DNA of 64,000 nt from positions 62,001 to 126,000 of the forward strand of contig CAYNRG010000005.1 of NCBI GenBank assembly GCA_964399545.1. The letters are read 5' to 3'. Source of the stretch: CAYNRG01 sp964399545 (GTDB lineage: Bacteria > Bacillota_I > Bacilli_A > Erysipelotrichales > Erysipelotrichaceae). The position numbers were made by a program, and so were the translations under genes. The notes beneath the pieces are model-generated. The model was not told where the DNA came from, ran no database searches, and saw nothing but the letters and a program-made list of their open reading frames with translations. Shown in pieces: positions 26,354 to 35,070 of this stretch (its first letter is position 1; every line of letters begins with the position of its first letter).

Positions 26354-26632
26354 GAGTCTTTTAGTAGAATTTTCTCTTTATAGACTGTCGACATGAAGAA
26401 TAAAACAAGTGAATAGAGAAGTAAACGAGGAGTGGCATAATTAAAAGAGAAAAGATTAAGGTTGCTTAGTTGGTGAGAGCATCTCTGCGAGAGGTCGATT
26501 GAAATATTAGGTGGAGTAAAATTTGGCTTGTATGATTGATAAAGAGAGATCAAAAGATATTTGGTCCATATCAATTGAAGGGAGATTGTTGAGTACAGTT
26601 TATATGAATATTAAGGAGAGTGATGGTGAAAC

Positions 26633-27301
26633 ATGAAGGATAAATTCGTAGGGTTGAGAGCATGTGGGTTTGAAAAGAACACCCGTGTATCATTCTATAG
26701 CATGAAATTTGATGTAGACATCTTCAAGACAAAGTTAGAGCTAAGTGATATGAAACAAAGTAGCGACAGGTGTAATTTTTGCACATATGGAACAGTAAGA
26801 AAAAATATATTAGAAACCATGAAGGTTAACCTTGTAGGAACAAACCCCCAAACTTTTTACAAAAATCCATGGTTTTTAGTAAGTACCCGTCACTTTATAG
26901 ATATAATGAGAAAACATGATATTATAGGGTACCAAGTTAAAAAAATAAAAGTTGTGAATCATGATTTGCCCTTAGAACATAGTAAAATCTTACAAGAAAT
27001 TTCAATAAAAGGAATGATTTATGGTGTGCACAATAATAAAGGAGTTAAAGTCATTCCGTGTCCTATTTGTGGGCAAATATCACAAGAAGAGAAAATGTCG
27101 TTAAAGGAAGGGAGAATGTTTGATATAGAGGATTGGGATGGCTCTGATATTTTCCGATTCAGTGCAGAAGGATATATCTTTGTGACTGAAAAGTTTAAGC
27201 GGATGATTGAAGAAGAAAAAATAGAAGGCATTACTTTCGAGGAATTGCAAGAGATAGACTTTGATAATTCATTGCAAGAGATATACTATATGGAAGGTTG
27301 A
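26633..27301 (+). CDS. Double-CxxC immunity-like protein 2
   Basis: A 222-residue paralogue of the preceding protein. It has C47/C50 (DRCNFCTYG), C143/C146 (IPCPICGQI), the IEDWDGSDIFRF motif at about 166-177 and GYIFVTEKFKRMIEEEKIEG. The N-terminal VGLRACGFEKNTRVSFYSM aligns with the start of the first copy. ATG 26633 is taken; an AAGGAG lies about 14 nt upstream, rather far. The two copies are separated by 279 bases of non-coding or decayed sequence. The diversification of tandem copies is typical of immunity gene arrays; a zinc-dependent housekeeping role cannot be excluded. Confidence 0.63.
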   Translation: MKDKFVGLRACGFEKNTRVSFYSMKFDVDIFKTKLELSDMKQSSDRCNFCTYGTVRKNILETMKVNLVGTNPQTFYKNPWFLVSTRHFIDIMRKHDIIGYQVKKIKVVNHDLPLEHSKILQEISIKGMIYGVHNNKGVKVIPCPICGQISQEEKMSLKEGRMFDIEDWDGSDIFRFSAEGYIFVTEKFKRMIEEEKIEGITFEELQEIDFDNSLQEIYYMEG

Positions 27302-27361
27302 GATTGAACGTATTTGGAGTGATAATTGATGTTAGGATTCATTTTAAAATTATTTAAGTGA

Positions 27362-27460
27362 ATCTTTTATATTGTTGAGAATATTCCCAATACAAGGGCA
27401 CTTGTGATTGGATTCAAGATTAAAGTATATTTCTCAAAGAATGAGGTTGATATGGAGTAA
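27362..27460 (+). pseudogene. Possible 3' remnant of a decayed gene
   Basis: A 32-codon open stretch without start codon or RBS, with protein-like composition (ENIPNTRALVIGFKIKVYF) and a normal stop. It may be the tail of another accessory gene. Evidence is only composition. Confidence 0.25.
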
Positions 27461-27520
27461 TTGAATAAATTTGTGTATAGTAAATACAAGGATAGTCATT
27501 TAGATGAGTAAGATAGAGAA

Positions 27521-27554
27521 ACAGACAAGATAAAAATATCCTGCCTGTTTTTTA
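27521..27554 (+). terminator. Terminator hairpin, copy A of a repeated element
   Basis: ACAGACAAGATA (27521-27532) pairs with TATCCTGCCTGT (27537-27548), with two mismatches, followed by six Ts. A near-identical copy with flanks lies at 35721-35751. Confidence 0.7.
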
Positions 27555-27616
27555 TTTAAAAATAGAAAGAAGGAAGAATAAAAAAAAGGGTACTAAAAAA
27601 GCACCAAATATAATAA

Positions 27617-27640
27617 AAAACCCCTATAAGATAGAGGTTT
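27617..27640 (-). terminator. Terminator of tRNA-His
   Basis: On the minus strand an ACCTCTA/TAGGGGT hairpin is followed by a T run, just downstream of the tRNA 3' end. Confidence 0.75.
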
Positions 27641-27649
27641 ATTGACTAA

Positions 27650-27726
27650 TGGGGCGACTGACGGGAATCGAACCCGCGCATATTGGAGCCACAATCCAAC
27701 GTGTTAACCACTTCACCACAGCCGCC
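27650..27726 (-). tRNA. tRNA-His(GTG)
   Basis: The minus strand folds as a tRNA with anticodon GTG in the loop of TTGGATTGTGGCTCCAA. The eight-base-pair acceptor stem includes G-1 paired with C73, the tRNA-His hallmark; 5' GGCGGCTG pairs with CAGTCGCC (one G-U). The T arm has GGTTCGATTCC and the CCA end is encoded. Confidence 0.96.
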
Positions 27727-27739
27727 ATAGGCAATAATA

Positions 27740-27768
27740 ATCATACCTCATATGAATGGAAATGTAAA
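27740..27768 (-). promoter_or_regulatory. Promoter of tRNA-His
   Basis: Read on the minus strand: TTTACA, a 17-base spacer, then TATGAT, placing the start a few bases before the tRNA. Confidence 0.65.
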
Positions 27769-27848
27769 GATAAAATTTAATCTAGTTATCATGACCATGT
27801 AGCTTATTTAAGTAGGGGGTGGTATAATCATAAAATGAGGTGATAGAT

Positions 27849-28694
27849 ATGAAAAAAATAGCAGTATTAGTAGACTCTTCGGCAGATATTAGTAATGAAG
27901 AAGCTCTTAAAGAAGGGTTGCATGTTGTTCGGATGCCGCTGATTGTGGACGATGAAACATTTATGGAGTGTGACGAAATTACAGATTCACAGTTAATTGA
28001 AAAAATGAATAGTGGTGCAAAGGTAAAAACATCCCAACCTATTTTAGGAGATTTAATTGCAAAGTGGGATGAATTGCTTCAAACATATGACCAAGTGCTA
28101 TATATTCCAATTTCAATTGGATTAAGTGGGACACATAGTAGTGCTGTACTTGCGAGTGAATCGTATGAAGGTAAAGTAGTTGTGGTAGACTCCGTTCTCA
28201 TTGCCTATCCACTACAATATACAGCAATCAAGGCAAAAGAATTGCTTGAAAAAGGATATTCTGCTGAGGAAGTTAAAAGGAAAATTGAAGAAGAAGTAAA
28301 TATGTTTGCAGTTATTGTACCTGAAACATTAACTCATTTAAAAAATGGTGGACGAATTTCACCTGCAGCAGCAGCATTAGGAAACTTTTTGAAAATTCTT
28401 CCTCTTTTGAAGTATGAGAGTGGAAAAATTGATGCACTAGATAAAGTAAGAACTCAGAAAAAAGCTTATTTGAAAGCATTGGAATATATTCAAAGTTCTA
28501 TAGAAGGAGATAAGTCAGAGTACCAATGGTATATTACACATTCAGGGTGTAGAGAAAGAGCAGAAGAACTCTGTGAGCTTGTCAAAGACCAAATTGGAGA
28601 AGCTATTGAGATTCGCCCGTTGCGTGCAATTATTACGGTACATACTGGTCCTGGAACGATAGCTATTGGGCGCATTAAGAAGATTAAAGATTAA
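27849..28694 (+). CDS. DegV family fatty-acid-binding protein
   Basis: A 281-residue DegV/FakB-type protein, which binds a fatty acid and presents it to the FakA kinase. Signatures are VLVDSSADIS near the N-terminus, VKTSQPILGD (about 58-67), ISIGLSGTHSSAV (about 91-103) and HLKNGGRISPAAAALG (about 160-175). ATG 27849 is chosen, with AGGTGAT upstream; the in-frame GTG 27840 overlaps that site. A TATAAT at 27823 may be its -10. No fakA is in the window. Confidence 0.9.
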   Translation: MKKIAVLVDSSADISNEEALKEGLHVVRMPLIVDDETFMECDEITDSQLIEKMNSGAKVKTSQPILGDLIAKWDELLQTYDQVLYIPISIGLSGTHSSAVLASESYEGKVVVVDSVLIAYPLQYTAIKAKELLEKGYSAEEVKRKIEEEVNMFAVIVPETLTHLKNGGRISPAAAALGNFLKILPLLKYESGKIDALDKVRTQKKAYLKALEYIQSSIEGDKSEYQWYITHSGCRERAEELCELVKDQIGEAIEIRPLRAIITVHTGPGTIAIGRIKKIKD

Positions 28695-28730
28695 TTCAGC
28701 GATTGCTGAATTTTTCAGTTGTGAGGAAGT

Positions 28731-29411
28731 ATGGAAGTTAAGATTAAAGATCAAAAAATAGAAGTTGTCATTCAACGTAAAAAAATAAAAAATATGTATC
28801 TTCGAATTAAAGAAGGGACTATTTTCATTACGGCTCATCCATCAGTACCTTTAGTTAATATTGAGTCTTTTATTTCCTCAAAAGAAAATTGGATTGAAAA
28901 AGCATATCAACAAGAGAGAAAGAAAAGGCAGATCAATAGTAAAGGTATTCATGGCCCTATTTTATACTTATGGGGAGAGAAAAAATATGTTCGATATGAA
29001 TTATCTAATAGAAATTATGTAGAGCTAAATGATGATATTTTTACATTTTATGTTAAAGAAATAAAAGATGAGATTATTCTTGCTACATTTCAAAAATTTG
29101 CTAAACCACTATTGATGAAAATATTAGAAAGTCAGAGAATGAGGTGGGATCGGTTAATTCAAGATTATTATATTCAGAAAGTCCCAAAGCTTAAAATTCG
29201 ATTAATGACATCTCAGTGGGGCAATTGTTTACCATCCACTGGATTAATAACAATGAATTTATCTTTAATTCATTACCCAGTAGAATGTATTGATTATGTT
29301 CTTTTGCATGAGTATGTGCACTTAATTGTTCCGAATCATTCCAAAAGATTTTATCAAATTATTGAAATGAATATGCCGGAGTATAAAAAATATATAAATA
29401 TGCTAAAATAG
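28731..29411 (+). CDS. YgjP-like M48-type metallopeptidase-domain protein
   Basis: A 226-residue protein of the YgjP/DUF45 family. The zinc motif HEYVH is at residues 193-197, with a further H203 in NHSKRFY, and is preceded by the typical TSQWGNC (160-166) and PVECIDYVLLHE. The N-terminal half is a beta-rich region (IKNMYLRIKEGTIFITAHPSVP). The family is related to SprT and WLM peptidases; the physiological substrate is not established. It lies 36 nt after degV and 19 nt before mscS, likely co-transcribed. Confidence 0.88.
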   Translation: MEVKIKDQKIEVVIQRKKIKNMYLRIKEGTIFITAHPSVPLVNIESFISSKENWIEKAYQQERKKRQINSKGIHGPILYLWGEKKYVRYELSNRNYVELNDDIFTFYVKEIKDEIILATFQKFAKPLLMKILESQRMRWDRLIQDYYIQKVPKLKIRLMTSQWGNCLPSTGLITMNLSLIHYPVECIDYVLLHEYVHLIVPNHSKRFYQIIEMNMPEYKKYINMLK

Positions 29412-29430
29412 AGAAGGAGGTTATAGAGAG

Positions 29431-30291
29431 ATGGATTACAATAAAATATTATCTTTTGGTGAAGAGATTTTTGTAAATGGAATTTTAATAACATTGCTTG
29501 TCTTAGTTGTTACCTACATAGTTGCAAGAATATTAAAGAAAATTGTTCGCAGAGCGATTAATAATAAAATAGAGAAATCTGCAAAGGATATGGCTACAAC
29601 TTATAGTTTTATTTCAAAGATGGTAGTTGCTTTAATTAATGTGATTGCACTTATTGTGCTTCTTTTACAAATTAATGGATTTCAAAAAGTAGGGGCAGCT
29701 ATGCTGGGAGCATCAGGGATTATGGCGGTTGTCTTAGGTTTTGCTGCACAAGAATCCATGGCAAATATTATTGGAGGATTTTTCTTATCAATTTATAAGC
29801 CGTTTAATGTAGGTGATTTAATTCAAGTTCCAGAAAAAAATTTATCAGGAAAAGTTGAAGAAATTGGAATGAGGCATACTGTGATAAAAACATTCAGCAA
29901 TTCACGAATTATCGTTCCCAATAGAGTAATGAACAGTGCTGTTATTGAAAACAAAGATAGTCAAGAGACATTTTGTAATTTTTTATACTTTGATATTAGT
30001 TATCAATCTAATATTGACAAGGCCATTGAGATTATTCAACGCAATGCATGTAGTCATCCAATGTGTTTAGATGGACGTACTAAAGAAGAAAAAAGACAAG
30101 GTCTCCAACAAGTTCCGGTATTAGTAACTGGATTAAAAGATTTTTCGGTAGAGCTAAGAGCATCCATTGTTACGCTAGATGCAGCTACTGGATTTAAGAT
30201 GTGTTGCGAATTGCGAAAAAATATTAAAGAGGATTTTGATCGCGAAGGAATTGTTATTCCGTTTCCGACAAGAACAATTGTTCAAGAATAA
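29431..30291 (+). CDS. mscS: MscS-type small-conductance mechanosensitive channel
   Basis: A 286-residue membrane channel that opens on hypo-osmotic shock. Three N-terminal membrane segments (about 12-32, 60-82, 88-112) end in the pore helix MLGASGIMAVVLGFAAQESMANIIGG, where the Gly/Ala pattern is characteristic. It is followed by the beta domain with KPFNVGDLIQV, VEEIGMRHTVIKTFSNSRIIVPN and a C-terminal alpha/beta domain. Length is that of E. coli MscS. AGGAGG precedes the start. Confidence 0.93.
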   Translation: MDYNKILSFGEEIFVNGILITLLVLVVTYIVARILKKIVRRAINNKIEKSAKDMATTYSFISKMVVALINVIALIVLLLQINGFQKVGAAMLGASGIMAVVLGFAAQESMANIIGGFFLSIYKPFNVGDLIQVPEKNLSGKVEEIGMRHTVIKTFSNSRIIVPNRVMNSAVIENKDSQETFCNFLYFDISYQSNIDKAIEIIQRNACSHPMCLDGRTKEEKRQGLQQVPVLVTGLKDFSVELRASIVTLDAATGFKMCCELRKNIKEDFDREGIVIPFPTRTIVQE

Positions 30292-30371
30292 ATGTAGTTT
30301 TGAAAAAAGACTAGTATTATTTTAAATAATTTATATGATTGAAGAAAAATGTGAAATTTTAATGAAAACGG

Positions 30372-30399
30372 TTGCAAAAATGACAGAATGGGGTAAAAT
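30372..30399 (+). promoter_or_regulatory. Promoter of the 33-codon gene
   Basis: TTGCAA (30372-30377), a 16-base spacer and TAAAAT (30394-30399). The predicted start is about 25 bases before the start codons. Confidence 0.55.
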
Positions 30400-30430
30400 G
30401 AAGATATAGAAACCTTGAATGGAGTTGATG

Positions 30431-30532
30431 ATGATGGTTTTCAATATTGAAAGAAAATTCATTGCTTTCCAAAGAAGAAGAGAAAACTTCAATGTATCCT
30501 CTTTTAGAAGAGGACAGGGTCTTTATGTGTGA
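30431..30532 (+). CDS. Candidate small basic protein, 33 aa
   Basis: An ORF of 33 codons beginning at a run of three in-frame ATGs (30428, 30431, 30434), with GGAG at 30421. Promoter, RBS, ORF and terminator occur in the right order, so it looks like an independent small gene. The peptide (MMVFNIERKFIAFQRRREN... then a GQGLYV end) is very basic, with alternating aromatic residues. I do not recognise it. It could be a small protein or the coding part of a dual-function RNA; chance cannot be excluded. Confidence 0.5.
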   Translation: MMVFNIERKFIAFQRRRENFNVSSFRRGQGLYV

Positions 30533-30537
30533 TTGAA

Positions 30538-30565
30538 AGATAGACGGTTTATGTCTGTCTTTTTT
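30538..30565 (+). terminator. Terminator after the 33-codon gene
   Basis: AGATAGAC (30538-30545) pairs with GTCTGTCT (30553-30560), with one G-U pair, and runs into six Ts. Confidence 0.8.
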
Positions 30566-30610
30566 ATTACAATGCTATCTGAAGTTTGAGAAGTAGAGGA
30601 GGAGAAGATT

Positions 30611-31279
30611 ATGGATCAAACAAATAAAACATTTTTCGATGCAGCAGCAAATGGAGATTTTACTTTAGTTTGTTCAAGTGTGGCAGCTGGAGCAGATGTA
30701 AATGTATCAAATGGAGATGGAAGAACGGCATTAATGAGAACCGCCAAGAGAGGACATGAAGATATCGTTCGATTTTTATTGGATAATGGAGCCGAAACAC
30801 ATGCTAGGGATAAAAATAATAAAACAGCATTGATGGGAGCCTCTAAAAAAGGATACTTGTCGGTTGTTCGCTTATTAGTAGAAGGCGGATCGAACGTAAA
30901 TTCTCATGATAACCGTGGAAGAACGGCATTAATGCGTGCTGCATTTCTAGGTCAAGTAGAAGTGGTTGAATATTTAATTGATCAGGGAGCAGAAGTTAAT
31001 AAAGCAGATGAAGAAGGACGAACAGCATTGATGGAAGCGGTTAATGCGGCTAAGGCAGATGTAATTCGATATCTAGTTAATCGAGGTGCAGATATTAATG
31101 CCTATGATAATAAAGGATGCACATCTTTAATGAGAGCAAGCTATAGTGGTATTGTAGAGCTAGTTCAATATTTATTGGATCAGGGAGCAGATAAAGAATT
31201 TTTGGATAATGAGGGAAATAAAGCTATTCATTATGTAAGAAAGGAATGCTTTGAGGATTTGAAAGCATTATTAAAATAG
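30611..31279 (+). CDS. Ankyrin-repeat protein
   Basis: A 222-residue protein made almost wholly of about six ankyrin repeats. Each repeat of some 33 residues carries the G-RTALM.A consensus (for example DGRTALMRTAKRGHEDIVRFLL) and the NA.D/GAD turn. No signal peptide is visible, so it is cytosolic. Ankyrin arrays mediate protein binding; the partner is unknown. It ends 10 nt before the EF-G-like gene and likely shares its transcript. AGGAGGAGAAG precedes the start. Confidence 0.92.
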   Translation: MDQTNKTFFDAAANGDFTLVCSSVAAGADVNVSNGDGRTALMRTAKRGHEDIVRFLLDNGAETHARDKNNKTALMGASKKGYLSVVRLLVEGGSNVNSHDNRGRTALMRAAFLGQVEVVEYLIDQGAEVNKADEEGRTALMEAVNAAKADVIRYLVNRGADINAYDNKGCTSLMRASYSGIVELVQYLLDQGADKEFLDNEGNKAIHYVRKECFEDLKALLK

Positions 31280-31288
31280 GTGACTGCA

Positions 31289-33361
31289 ATGAGAGACTAT
31301 TTAGCAAATGAAGTAAGAAATATTGTTTTGTTGGGTCATAGCCATGCAGGAAAGACTAGTGTAGTGGAAGCTGCTCTATATTTTACAAAAAATACAGATC
31401 GTTTTGGTGTGACTAGTGAGGGCACAAGTACATTAGATTATGATAGTGAAGAAATTAAGCGGGGGCAATCAATTTATACAACACTTTGTCCAATTGAATG
31501 GAAGAACTGTAAAATTAATTTTATTGATACCCCAGGATATTTAGATTATGAGGGAGAGTTACAAAGTGGTCTAGCTCTAGGAGATAACGCTTTGATTGTT
31601 GTAGGTGCTAAAGATGGTGTTGAGGCAGGAACAGAAAAAGCATGGAAGGAAGCTTCAAATCGAAAATTACCTACTATCTTCTTTATTAATAAAATGGATG
31701 AAGAGAATGCCTCTTTTGATAAAGTATATGTTCAGCTACGAGAAAGATTCGGGAAGACAGTTATTCCATTTGAAGTTCCTATTATTGAAGAGGGTAAAGT
31801 TGTTGGTAGCGTAAATATCTTGAGAAATAAGGCATGGATGATTGATGACCGTACAGCTCCTAAAGAGGTGCCTGACACAATGAAAGAAGTTGTATCAGAG
31901 TATTACAATCAAATTGCAGAAGCTATTGCGATGACGTCGGATGAACTGATGGAAAAATTTTTCTCAGGAGAAAAATTTAGTGAAGAAGAAGTTGCAGTGG
32001 GGTTGAGTTCTGGTGTGCGTAGTGGAGAGATTCGCCCAGTGTACTGCGGAAGTGCTATTAATCAAACAGGTATTGAGCGCTTAATGGATTTAATTACTGA
32101 ATATTTTCCAAGTTATGCTGAAATTGGTCATATTGAAGCTCTTGGTGAATCAAATCAAGAAATTCAACTAGAAACCAATGAAAATGAATCTTTATCAGCT
32201 ATGGTTGTTAAAACGATTGTAGACCCATTTGTAGGAAAAATATCCTATCTTAAGGTAATGACAGGGGTATTAAATAGTGATTCTCAAGTAATGAATTCGA
32301 AAAAGGAAATGCTAGAGAAAATCAACCAAATCTATGTCATAAAAGGAAAACATCAGATGGCAGTTGGAAAATTATTTACTGGAGATATTGGAGCAGTCGT
32401 AAAGTTGCAAGAAACACAGACGAATGATACTCTATGCGATAAAGATAAAATTATTTATCATAAGCCGATTATCTTTCCAAAACCAATGCTCTCTTTTGCG
32501 GTTTTCCCAAAAAGCAAGTCAGATGAGGATAAGATGAGTTTTGCTCTTCAAAGAATCTGTGAAGAGGACTTAACAGTGAAAGTTGAAAAGAATAAAGAAA
32601 CAAGGGAAATGGTAATGCATGTAATGGGTTCTCAACATGCAACCGTTATTTTGAGTAAATTAAAAACTAAATATAAAGTAGAGTTAGAAACTGCTAAGCC
32701 TCAGGTTCCTTATCGTGAAACTATTCGTGGTGTTGCAGATGCTGAAGGGAAACACAAAAAACAATCTGGAGGAGCAGGTCAATATGGCCATGTGAAAGTT
32801 CGATTTGAACCAATAGATTCTGAAGAGATGGTTTTCGAAGAAGAAGTTTTTGGCGGTTCAGTTCCAAGGCAATATTTCCCAGCTGTTGAAGTAGGCCTTC
32901 GAGAATGTATGGATAAAGGAGTATTGGCAGGGTATAAAGTAGTAGGAGTTAAAGCTGTTTTATATGATGGGTCTTATCATGATGTTGACTCTAAAGAAAT
33001 TGCCTTTAAAGCGGCAGCGAAATTAGCTTATAAAGCAGGAATGCCTAAAGCTAAACCAATTTTATTAGAACCAATTATCTCTGTAGAAGTAGTTGCTCCT
33101 GAGGAGTATATTGGAACGTTAATTGGAGATTTTAATAAGCGCCGTGGGATGATTGTTGACACTATTGTTTTAGATGAAATAGAGCAAAAAGTGATAGCTG
33201 AAGTTCCTTTTGGAGAGATGCAAGAGTATGCAACAGAACTTCGAAGTATGACACAAGGACGTGGAATATACATAGCTGAATTTTTACGCTATGATCCAGC
33301 TCCACAAACTATTGTTGATCGAGTTGTGCGTAGTGCTAATTTAGAAAAAGAAGCAGAGTAA
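31289..33361 (+). CDS. Elongation factor G paralogue (EF-G2-like)
   Basis: A translational GTPase with all EF-G domains, 690 residues. The P-loop is GHSHAGKTS (residues 16-24), G3 is DTPGYLDY, G4 NKMDEE; domains III-V are recognisable by YRETIRGVADAEGKHKKQSGGAGQYGHV and the C-terminal LIGDFNKRRGMIVDT. The P-loop differs from the canonical AHIDAGKTT, and the switch I RGITI is replaced by RGQSIYTT, as in EF-G-like paralogues found in many Firmicutes. It is probably not the main EF-G; the role is unsettled. ATG 31289 is chosen with AGGTG upstream; GTG 31280 overlaps the RBS. Confidence 0.88.
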   Translation: MRDYLANEVRNIVLLGHSHAGKTSVVEAALYFTKNTDRFGVTSEGTSTLDYDSEEIKRGQSIYTTLCPIEWKNCKINFIDTPGYLDYEGELQSGLALGDNALIVVGAKDGVEAGTEKAWKEASNRKLPTIFFINKMDEENASFDKVYVQLRERFGKTVIPFEVPIIEEGKVVGSVNILRNKAWMIDDRTAPKEVPDTMKEVVSEYYNQIAEAIAMTSDELMEKFFSGEKFSEEEVAVGLSSGVRSGEIRPVYCGSAINQTGIERLMDLITEYFPSYAEIGHIEALGESNQEIQLETNENESLSAMVVKTIVDPFVGKISYLKVMTGVLNSDSQVMNSKKEMLEKINQIYVIKGKHQMAVGKLFTGDIGAVVKLQETQTNDTLCDKDKIIYHKPIIFPKPMLSFAVFPKSKSDEDKMSFALQRICEEDLTVKVEKNKETREMVMHVMGSQHATVILSKLKTKYKVELETAKPQVPYRETIRGVADAEGKHKKQSGGAGQYGHVKVRFEPIDSEEMVFEEEVFGGSVPRQYFPAVEVGLRECMDKGVLAGYKVVGVKAVLYDGSYHDVDSKEIAFKAAAKLAYKAGMPKAKPILLEPIISVEVVAPEEYIGTLIGDFNKRRGMIVDTIVLDEIEQKVIAEVPFGEMQEYATELRSMTQGRGIYIAEFLRYDPAPQTIVDRVVRSANLEKEAE

Positions 33362-33368
33362 GAAAAGT

Positions 33369-33407
33369 GAGAGCCCTTCAATTTTTGGAAGGGCTCTCGT
33401 TTTTTTA
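33369..33407. terminator. Bidirectional terminator after the EF-G-like gene
   Basis: An 11-base perfect inverted repeat (GAGAGCCCTTC at 33369, its complement ending 33398), followed by a T tract on the + strand; the converging gene ends at 33409. Confidence 0.9.
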
Positions 33408-33408
33408 A

Positions 33409-34980
33409 TTATTTAGATGAAGTTAAGTTTAGCTTGTGAATCAACTGCTCAGCACAGCGAATACCATCGACAGCACTAGAGACAATGCCGCCGGCATATC
33501 CAGCACCTTCTCCACAAGGATAAATATTGGGGTGAGACAAACTTTCTAATGAAGTGTCACGAGGGATACGAATTGGACAGCTTGAGCGAGATTCGACACC
33601 AGTTAAAAGTGCATTTTTGGCAAATCCTGGCATTTTTCTGTCGAAAGCGAGAATTCCTTCATGAAGAGCTTGATTGACTTCATCACTAAAGAGAGAATGA
33701 AGGTCTGTAAAATGAACTCCTAGAGCATAAGAAGAATTCAGAGTAGAAGAATAAGAAACTTTTTTTGCTAAATAATCTTCTACTTTTTGGCAAGGAGCTT
33801 GATAGGAAGACCCTCCTAGAATAAAAGCTTTTTCTTCTAACTCTTCTTGAAATTTAAATCCATCTAATGGAGAGCTTTGATAAAAGTCAGTTGTAGGGAT
33901 TTGGACAAGAATAGCACTATTCGCATTTTCTTGATTACGTTGACTTTCGCTCATTCCATTGACAACAACACAATTTTTATTACTAGAGCTTGGAACAACA
34001 AAGCCTCCAGGGCACATACAAAAAGTATAGACCCCACGCCCATTGGAGGCGGTATGGGTTAAGCGATACTCTGCAGCACCTAATCGAGGATGGTTGTTAA
34101 ATTGCTTATATTGGCATTGATTAATGAACTGCTGTTTATGCTCGATACGGACACCGACAGCAAAGTTTTTAGCTTCGATGAATAGCTTGTTTTTATGTAA
34201 TGTCGCTAGAGTATCTTTTGCACTATGACCAAGACACAGAAAGACTGATTTTGTCTTAAAGATCTCATTGGAAGTGTATAAAAGGTAGTCATCCTCTTTT
34301 TTTTCAAAAGAATCAAGGCGAGTATTGAAGTGGATTTCACCACCAAGACGAATAATTTCAAGACGTATATTTTTAACTATATTTCTTAATTTATCTGTTC
34401 CTATATGAGGGTGTGCTAAATATCGGATGGAAGGATCAGCGCCAGCTTCAATTAAGGCATCTAAAACTGCAAAGACTCTTGTATCTTTGATTCGAGTTGT
34501 TAGTTTTCCATCAGAAAAAGTACCTGCGCCACCTTCTCCAAATTGTACATTACTTTCTACATTTAAATTTCCAGTATTCCAAAATTCTTGGACATCTAGG
34601 ACTCGATTATCGACATCTTTTCCACGTTCTAAAATGATAGGTTTACATCCTGCTTTTGCTAAGGTTAATGCAGCAAATAAACCGGTGGGGCCAAACCCAA
34701 CAATAATTGGTCGATAAGAAAGAGGGCTTTTTAAAAGGGGAGATTGATGCTCTTTTCTAACTCCTAAAGAAACATGCTTATGAAAGAGATAACGATTTTC
34801 GTTTACAACAACGGCTAGGACGGAATAAATAAGAGAGATGCTACCTTTTCTAGCATCTAGAGATTCTTTGAGTATTTCAAATTCTTGGATATCGTCTATA
34901 GGACATCTTAGTTTTTTTGCAATATGGTCTTTAGAAAGAGATTCATCTAAGGAACATGAAATTTGATTGATTTGTAGCAT
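33409..34980 (-). CDS. FAD-dependent dehydrogenase of unknown specificity (COG2509-type)
   Basis: A 523-residue FAD/NAD(P)-binding oxidoreductase. After an N-terminal domain of about 85 residues, the Rossmann motif PIIVGFGPTGLFAALTLAKAG (about 90-110) binds FAD and GKDVDNRV follows. QFGEGGAGTFSDGKL is typical of this family. The C-terminus has the FAD-contacting YPCGEGAGYAGGIVSSAVDG. The physiological substrate is unknown. Start ATG 34980 has AAGGAG on the minus strand. It converges on the EF-G-like gene. Confidence 0.88.
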   Translation of the reverse strand: MLQINQISCSLDESLSKDHIAKKLRCPIDDIQEFEILKESLDARKGSISLIYSVLAVVVNENRYLFHKHVSLGVRKEHQSPLLKSPLSYRPIIVGFGPTGLFAALTLAKAGCKPIILERGKDVDNRVLDVQEFWNTGNLNVESNVQFGEGGAGTFSDGKLTTRIKDTRVFAVLDALIEAGADPSIRYLAHPHIGTDKLRNIVKNIRLEIIRLGGEIHFNTRLDSFEKKEDDYLLYTSNEIFKTKSVFLCLGHSAKDTLATLHKNKLFIEAKNFAVGVRIEHKQQFINQCQYKQFNNHPRLGAAEYRLTHTASNGRGVYTFCMCPGGFVVPSSSNKNCVVVNGMSESQRNQENANSAILVQIPTTDFYQSSPLDGFKFQEELEEKAFILGGSSYQAPCQKVEDYLAKKVSYSSTLNSSYALGVHFTDLHSLFSDEVNQALHEGILAFDRKMPGFAKNALLTGVESRSSCPIRIPRDTSLESLSHPNIYPCGEGAGYAGGIVSSAVDGIRCAEQLIHKLNLTSSK

Positions 34981-35070
34981 AATAAATTCTCCTTGAGTTT
35001 ATTATACCATGAGAGTACAATGAAATATATCAATATTGATTTGGTAAAGAATAGGAAAGAGGGGATTGAA

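Noticed and set aside
25999..26574. 191-codon ORF on the minus strand
   Set aside because: It lies largely opposite the well-supported double-CxxC gene, lacks an RBS and reads as an antisense shadow with low-complexity Ser/Leu/Phe.
33877..34062. ORFs on the + strand inside the FAD dehydrogenase (also 34427-34717)
   Set aside because: Both are antisense to a strongly conserved gene and have no RBS or familiar motif.
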